This document shows positions 58,650 to 64,000 of a stretch of 64,000 nucleotides of DNA, piece by piece. The stretch is from NCBI GenBank assembly GCA_024760905.1, contig CM045751.1, positions 8,891,001 to 8,955,000 on the forward strand, read 5' to 3'. Under the pieces are notes generated by a model. The model was given only the letters and a program-made list of their open reading frames with translations. It searched no databases and was not told the origin of the DNA. Position 1 is the first letter of the stretch; the number at the start of each line of letters is the position of its first letter. This DNA is from Plotosus lineatus. Taxonomy: Eukaryota; Chordata; Actinopteri; Siluriformes; Plotosidae. A program made the position numbers and the translations under genes.

Positions 58650-59321
58650 TTTGTAAACACTGATAGTTTGTGTTAGCCAAAGTGCTACTCTGACACCCAG
58701 CGTGAGCCCGGCGCGCGCGCGCGCACTGTCTCATCACTCCCTGTGTTTATATAGTTCCCCCAAAACAAGGTAAACCTCATCGGATGCACTGTATTGTCAT
58801 CTCAGTGTTGTTTTGCTTCGCAATGAAAACACCGAGCTGATCTTCCGACATTGGTGCGCGCACAGGGGAAGAAGAGGCGGGCAAATCCCAACAAAGGAAA
58901 TGACAAACCCAAGGCTGAGCGGTTTATTCCTCCTGAGTGTCAATCAAGCGCTCCTGATTTGTAATGGAGAAACAGACAATATCCGACAATAAACAAAAAA
59001 CACAAAAAGAGCACGCATGTGCTCAACTTCACCGAAGCCTGAAATAATCCACTTCCTGTCCAACAAAAACACAGCAGATTGTGGACAGGAGTTGACAAGA
59101 AGTTGAAGTTAAAGCATTATTAATTCTCATTATAAATAATTACTGTCGTAATAATAATAATAATAATAATACGTAAATGAAGCATTCGTGTGGAAATGGT
59201 GGGTGTTTTGTGTACGCTTGATAATTCACTCAGATAAAGAGTGTAAACAGTTTGTTGAATGGGAAGGACGGTGTTGAAGGGAGGGTGTGGGATGCCTCGA
59301 GGAAACGGGTACGTTACTTAC

Positions 59322-59379
59322 GGTGGTGAAGCTTTTAAGGGAACGAGAAGAAGAGGAAGAAGGACAGCAGGAGGAGGAG

Positions 59380-59411
<32 letters not shown>

Positions 59412-59560
59412 AAACGGCACAGACACGAGAGCAACAAGTCTCGCTCTCTTCTCCCACCGGCGCCTCCGCCGCCGCCGCCGTGTTTTCGCACCGCTTCGAA
59501 AAGGAGCTCCGCAACTTCCGGCGGGGAAGAACTGTGGGAGAAAAAACACCAACATTTTTG
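59322..59560 (-). other. Candidate non-coding first exon A of TEAD1
   Basis: The minus strand reads TTCACCACC|GTAAGTAACG, a donor with a perfect GTAAGT, the exon ending at 59322. The exonic side is GC-rich with TCC repeats (complement of the GGA-rich run 59360-59407) and GGC repeats, typical of 5'UTRs. The upstream limit (transcription start) cannot be set from sequence; 59560 is only the edge of the GC-rich part. Confidence 0.35.
59346..59413. repeat. GGA/GAA-rich polypurine tract in the CpG block
   Basis: About 68 bp of almost pure purine on the plus strand, mostly GGA triplets. On the minus strand it is a CU-rich tract that would lie in the candidate TEAD1 5'UTR. Confidence 0.9.
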
Positions 59561-59849
59561 GATCCGTCATCCTGCCCCCAAACAAACAAACAAAAAGAAA
59601 AAGAAGAAAAAAAAAAAAACACCCTTGTCCAAAATAATTTACCATCCAAATGTTATCCGGTAACAAGGTGGACGGTTTGAGTGAGCGGCCGCGGCTCACG
59701 GTGCTGAGTAATGGCGCGCGCGAGCGGATTGTCGGGAAAATATGTGAAAAATGCCAAAGATTTTTGGTGCCATGTCAGACGGGTTACAGCACTGACTCAG
59801 TGGCTTCGACAAAGTGAAAGCACCCTGTTGCAGCGGCGTCGAGAGAGAA

Positions 59850-59869
59850 AACACACACACACACACACA

Positions 59870-59900
<31 letters not shown>

Positions 59901-59902
59901 AC
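59850..59902. repeat. (CA)n microsatellite in the CpG block
   Basis: CA units interrupted by tctct. Confidence 0.95.
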
Positions 59903-60063
59903 TGGAATAAAGAAGTAAATCCGTGTGAAAACACTTCCAGCGCCTTCTCTGCTCCGCTCACGTCCTCTCACGCGCTTGTTTTCTCCCGACACAGCGCAGC
60001 ATTTTAAATGACGACATACAACTTTGCGTATTCACCCATTTTATTAACACCAGCTAAACTTAC

Positions 60064-60400
60064 CTTCACGTCCGTAATCGATATAATTCTAACAGCTCCG
60101 CCCCTTTTTGATTTTTTTTTCCCCCTTTTTTTTTTCCTTAATATGTGAAAATATTTTTTTTTTTTTTTTTTTTTTTGTTGTTGTTGTTGTTCCAAAGTGA
60201 GTAAAGTTATGTTGGCGTTTCTGGGCCGGGCGGGAATGCGAGCGCGGATCGCCGACACACACCGAGAGATGCGAAGAATGCGCGGAATGAGAGCAGGAAT
60301 GAAATGAACGTAAGGCGTCGGATTCGCGCGAGAGGGAGGAGCCACAGGGTGGCGTCATCCCCCAGAGCCCAGCAAAGTACGGAGGGCGTGGCCACGTCCA
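60064..60400 (-). other. Candidate non-coding first exon B of TEAD1
   Basis: The minus strand reads GACGTGAAG|GTAAGTTTAG, an ideal AAG|GTAAGT donor with the exon ending at 60064. Upstream on the same strand lie a GC box, a low-complexity A/AAC run (60110-60192) and then CpG-rich DNA to about 60480. It could be an alternative first exon to the one ending at 59322. The start is a guess. Confidence 0.35.
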
Positions 60401-60500
60401 TGAGCATGACTTCACAGGACAACGTAGGCGGGGATTATCCAATCGGAGCGCGGCTGGAACTCGCTCCCCGGTTCAAACGAATCCTGATGAACTGTATATT

Positions 60501-60882
60501 TCCGCTTTAATATTAACCTCAGGACTGCAGGGAGGAATTATTTACAAGTTGTGTTTTGCAGAGATTATCAAATGCCCGACTGCGCAACTTTTATAGACTC
60601 ATAAAAATAATAAAATAACCCCGGCTCTGCCTCTGATCAGACTATTTTTATTATGATCATTTGTACAGATTTGTTTAGAAGGGCCGCCTGTTTAAAACTA
60701 TTGTTGAGGAAAAAGATTCTGCATTATAAACACCATTCAGTTTAGGGTGACAATACTTATGCACTGTCAGGGCGTTTCTATATTATTTATTATTATTATT
60801 ATATTAAAAATATGTCATTTTCAATTCAGATTTCAATCAGTGTTATTTATTGTAAACTATTTATTTGTGATATGTTTCTGAA
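60501..60882. other. Unique flank of the CpG-rich block
   Basis: AT-rich; (TTA)n near 60784-60803. No gene seen. Confidence 0.5.
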
Positions 60883-60884
60883 TA

Positions 60885-61687
60885 CAGGGATCCCTCACCT
60901 TTTGCGGTTAATGGGGACCGAGACACCCCGCGACCGCCAAATTCCCGCAAAGTAGGATCGACCCCCCCTGACTGACGTATAAGTAGTATGTATTTATATG
61001 TGTAGTACGTATGTATATGTGTATATCAGTTCATCAGTTCATTTTCTGTAACTGCTTCATCCTAATTAGGGTCACGGGGAGGCTGGTGCCCATCTCAGCC
61101 AACTCAGGGCGAGGGCAGAGTACACCCTGGACAGCTCGCCAGGCCATTGCAGGGCAGAAACACGCTGATGGCTTTTGCAGCTTGTCGAAAGTCAGCAATG
61201 GTTCAGTACAGTACAGTGAGAGACATGGCCGGCCTTTGATAACCCAGTTAGCTGCACTGGGAGGACAGTGACAACCTTGTGGAGAGTGGGACTCGAACCC
61301 CCAACCTTAGGATCAGAGATATATGTGTATATAATATCAATAAATACATATTCAACGCTATAAATGCTTATAACAACAATGGAACATTCAAACATAATGC
61401 ATAAGATATAAATAAAATATAAATACAAACACAGACACTGAGCGGCACACAGAGGAGCGTCTCACATAACAATGTAAGTAGTTTGGTTGGGGGGTTTTGG
61501 GTTGTTTTTGTTTGTTTGTTGTTTTTTTTTGTTGTTGTTGTTTTTTTTTGTTTTTTTTTGCATAATTGGCCTTGTTTTACGGCATTTTCCTTAACTTTTC
61601 CCCTATTTTTCTTTCATTTCTTAATTTTTAATAATTTTGAAAGACCCACATGCTGGAACTGAAGCACGAAGTCGCGAGGGATCACTG
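60885..61687 (-). mobile_element. Tigger-like MITE (GATCCCTC family), copy 16, split by a SINE
   Basis: TA|CAGGGATCCCTCACCTTTTGC to GCGAGGGATCACTG|TA, interrupted at 61027-61319. Confidence 0.92.
61027..61319 (-). mobile_element. SINE-1 inserted in MITE copy 16, 13-bp duplication
   Basis: TATATGTGTATAT flanks it at 61014-61026 and 61320-61332, part of the MITE body. Reversed L2 tail, core and B box; the first part of the head is lost at gatcag. Confidence 0.92.
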
Positions 61688-61689
61688 TA

Positions 61690-61928
61690 TTACACTTGTT
61701 CTCTTTTGTTTCATACAAATCGTAATAACTGCAAACAAGTACATCCAAAAAAAAAACACTTATTAATAATAATAATGAAAAGTTATTTTCGTGGAACCTC
61801 GTGAATAAAAAAACACAGTCTCGTACAGGTAAAAGGGATCCGTGGCTGTAAAAACATTTTAACCCCGACTTCCAGTTATGGAATGTGGAATATGTTGTGA
61901 TCCAGAACCATGGAAACTCTATCTTGTT
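61690..61928. other. Unique sequence, no gene seen
   Basis: AT-rich. Confidence 0.5.
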
Positions 61929-61930
61929 TA

Positions 61931-62052
61931 TACAAACAAGCAGTTGGAGGTTAAGAGCCATGTTCAAGGGCACAACAGTGGGAGACAGCTGGTACTGAGG
62001 CTTGAACCTCTGACCTTCTGATCAGTAACCTACAGCCTTACACACTGACCAC
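61931..62052 (-). mobile_element. SINE-4 head, reversed
   Basis: gttaagagccatgttcaagg, gggcacaacagtgggagac, ggcttgaacctctgacc (B box) and acactgaccacgatg match, in reverse, the head at 5033. Confidence 0.65.
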
Positions 62053-62586
62053 GATGATTTGCTGATATCAAAGTTGATAAAAAAAAATACATTGGGGCAA
62101 AAATCACCTGGATTTTGGTTGATATTTATTTTTGTAAAATTGTTTTCACAAACTTATCATTTATCGATCAACACAATTAATATCAAGTATAAAACACCTG
62201 TGATTATCAGGTCTTGGGTTTCTTAAACGGACAGGACTTGACTTTAAATGTACTGTAAACAACTAATTAACTTAAAAATGATGAAGACTGATTTATACTC
62301 ACAATCTCTGCTGTAACTCAGTTGAGATATTTTGAGTCTGGTTCTTCAATAGGATTCTCATTCTGGCACCTGAGGGACAGCTTCGCTGCTGTGGTCACCT
62401 CTGGGGTTATTATGATTAAATATAAATGTTATATCCAAATGTCTGTAACGTTGCTTTGTAATTATGGCCAGGGTTAAAAGCCCCATCATGTTATAATGTA
62501 TTTATTATTATTATGATGATAATAATAATAATAATCATCATCATCATCATCATCATTATTATTATTATTATTATTATATAACAACA
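62053..62586. other. Unique sequence ending in a trinucleotide array
   Basis: (AAT)n(ATC)n(ATT)n at 62515-62580 abuts the next SINE. Confidence 0.6.
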
Positions 62587-62587
62587 A

Positions 62588-62966
62588 TGGATGGAACAGT
62601 GGAGTGGTAGTTAGCACATCCACCTCCCAGCAAGAATTGATTCTGGATTCAAACCTGTGCTTTCTGGGTGTGACCTGTTGCTGTGACTTTCTGTGTGGAG
62701 CTTGCATGTTCTCCTCACATTTTCATGGGTTTCCTTCGGTTATTCCCGTTTCCTGCTACAGTGCAAATACTTGTGCATCAGGCGAACCAGCTGTTCCAGA
62801 TTAACCCTTTGGTATGAGTGTAAAAGGGAATGGTTTTGTGTGTCTGTGTTGGGATGGAGGGGCCGGCCCTGTGATGGATTGTACCCCACCTTAGTCAAAA
62901 GTTGGCTAATCCAGGCCCCAGCCTCTACCTGTATTAAGCAGTTCAGCAAACAAGTAAATGAATGAA
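62588..62966 (+). mobile_element. SINE-2 (V-SINE-like), diverged copy
   Basis: ggaacagtggagtggtagtt, ttctggattcaaacc (B box), gagcttgcatgttctcctc, gggtttccttcgg, tail gtaccccaccttagtcaaaa to aaatgaatgaatt. Confidence 0.75.
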
Positions 62967-63233
62967 TTAATGTATTTGTAACTAATAAATGAACAATTGT
63001 TATAAAAACCCCACTGGGTTAAAAATGAAGCTAAAGCAATGTCCTGCACTGACCTCACTGTCCATGGCCCTTAATCCCAAGTGTTGCCAGGACAGGCCTG
63101 TGAGACACCCTGACCAGGGTAAAACAGTTAATGAAAGTACTATAATAGAGTCAAAGTGAAGTGAAAGCAATGTTGCCCAATGTTTATATCTGTTTGAATT
63201 ATTGGCATCTGTGTATACTTGCATGAATCTGGA
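62967..63233. other. Unique sequence, no gene seen
   Basis: No recognised repeat. Confidence 0.5.
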
Positions 63234-63234
63234 A

Positions 63235-63835
63235 CAGTGATCCCTCACTTTTTGTGGTTAATGGGGACCGAGACCCCCCCCCCGCCGCGACCGCCGAATT
63301 TCTGTGAAGTACGGTAGGATCAACGCCCCTGACTGATGTATACATACATGTATATGTGTATGTAATATCAATAAATACATATTCAACACTATAAATGCTT
63401 ACAATAACAATTACCCATTGAAAAATGTTGCATACGATGTAAATAAAATATAAATACACACACACACACGCACACACACACACACACACACATACTAGCG
63501 CAGTGGTGGCCAAGTGGTAAAGGTGTTGGATCACTGATCCTAAGGTTGAGGGTTCAAGCCCCACTCACCACAGGTTGTCACTCACACACAGATGCGCACC
63601 TCACATAAAAATGTAAGTATGTTTTGTTAGGGGGTTTTGGGCTGTGTTTTTGTCCGTTTGTTTGTTTGTTTGTTTGTTTGTTTGTTTTTGCATACTTGGC
63701 CTTGTTTTGCTGCATTTTCCTTCAGCTTTCCCCTATTTTCCCTTAATTTTTAAATTTTTCGATGAATATTTTTTAAAAAACCCGCGATGCACTGAAGTTG
63801 CAGGAACTGAAGCACAAAGTAGCGAGCAATCACTG
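63235..63835 (-). mobile_element. Tigger-like MITE (GATCCCTC family), copy 17, with a SINE head inside
   Basis: CAGTGATCCCTCACTTTTTGTG to GCGAGCAATCACTG|TA. The left flank is aa rather than TA, so the duplication has mutated. A SINE-1 head is inserted at 63498. Confidence 0.88.
63498..63582 (+). mobile_element. SINE-1 head only, in MITE copy 17
   Basis: gcagtggtggccaagtgg and ggttcaagccccactcacc, then straight back to the MITE cacacagatgcgc. Core and tail are absent. Confidence 0.85.
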
Positions 63836-63837
63836 TA

Positions 63838-64000
63838 TTGCCATTATTTCCAGAACTTATTGAAATTATGCTTGGGAACAATTCGTGTGTATTAACCTCT
63901 ACACAAATCTTCTGATATATCGGGTTATCACTAAAGTATCCCTGAAACATCCTGCAGGAAGGTTTTTATTTATTTATTTATTTATATTGAAACTTCTTAA
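63838..64000. other. Unique sequence to the window end
   Basis: (TTTA)n at 63966-63985. Confidence 0.5.

Larger units (their letters stand above)
58650..60500 (-). promoter_or_regulatory. tead1: CpG-rich block, candidate TEAD1 promoter and first exon region
   Basis: CG dinucleotides, rare through the AT-rich introns, become frequent here, especially at 59230-59560 and 60190-60480. Visible elements include a CG-alternating run near 58711-58725, GCC repeats at 59464-59480, a NotI-type gcggccgc near 59684, a GC box (CTCCGCCCC, 60096-60104) and a CCAAT box at 60439-60443. Recognisable transposons are absent, though a (CA)n tract, a T-rich run and GGA repeats are present. Two minus-strand splice donors fall inside. 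TEAD1 needs a non-coding upstream exon, and CpG-island promoters are usual for such genes, so I infer this serves TEAD1 about 47 kb from the start exon. A divergent plus-strand transcript is also possible. Confidence 0.55.

Noticed and set aside
59226..59699. Long minus-strand open frame (157 codons) and overlapping frames in the CpG block
   Set aside because: They are made of poly-Ser, poly-Phe and poly-Glu from GGA and A/T runs, overlap in several frames, and show no domain. GC-rich DNA has few stop codons.

Overview
The window is eukaryotic DNA from a ray-finned fish, probably a teleost. The evidence is AT-rich introns, dense CA/TA microsatellites, tRNA-derived SINEs with LINE-type tails that are typical of fish, hAT and Tigger/pogo-like miniature transposons, and one unmistakable vertebrate coding exon. 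I could not determine the species.

The only protein-coding sequence I can defend is one exon on the minus strand (12303-12555). It encodes the N-terminus and first part of the DNA-binding TEA domain of TEAD1 (TEF-1), the DNA-binding partner of YAP/TAZ in the Hippo pathway. The exon has a clean splice acceptor and donor. It carries an in-frame TAG 39 bases before the conserved start region and has no in-frame ATG ahead of that region. The sequence therefore itself argues for the non-AUG (AUU) start known for TEAD1. Everything from 12302 down to 1 is the next intron; the exon that completes the TEA domain is not in the window. Everything from 12556 upward is upstream intron or 5' flank. A CpG-rich, largely transposon-free block near 59.2-60.5 kb, with two good minus-strand splice donors (exon ends at 59322 and 60064), is the best candidate for the TEAD1 promoter and non-coding first exon(s).

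The rest is intronic, roughly half of it identifiable repeats. The main families are: (1) about 17 copies of one Tigger-like MITE ending CAG[T/G]GATCCCTC, flanked by TA; (2) other Tigger/pogo-like elements (ends CAGTGGTACCTC, CAGTAGGCCC, CAGGGAGTCCTC, CAGACGGTCCTC), two with recognisable transposase N-terminal fragments and one with a C-terminal-like fragment; (3) hAT elements with 8-bp target duplications, several nested; (4) a tRNA-derived SINE (SINE-1) whose copies carry either an L2-type or an RTE-type tail; (5) V-SINE-like and two other SINEs; (6) LINE 3' ends. Between these lie non-repetitive stretches, some of which look like candidate regulatory elements of the TEAD1 locus. One contains three exact TEAD-binding (M-CAT) motifs within 341 bp.

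I found no CRISPR array, operon, rRNA, functional tRNA, retrovirus or other novel multi-gene system. The most interesting points are the AUU-start exon, the SINE tail exchange, the nested transposons, the CCAAT-box arrays inside a Tigger-like element, and the M-CAT cluster within the TEAD1 gene.
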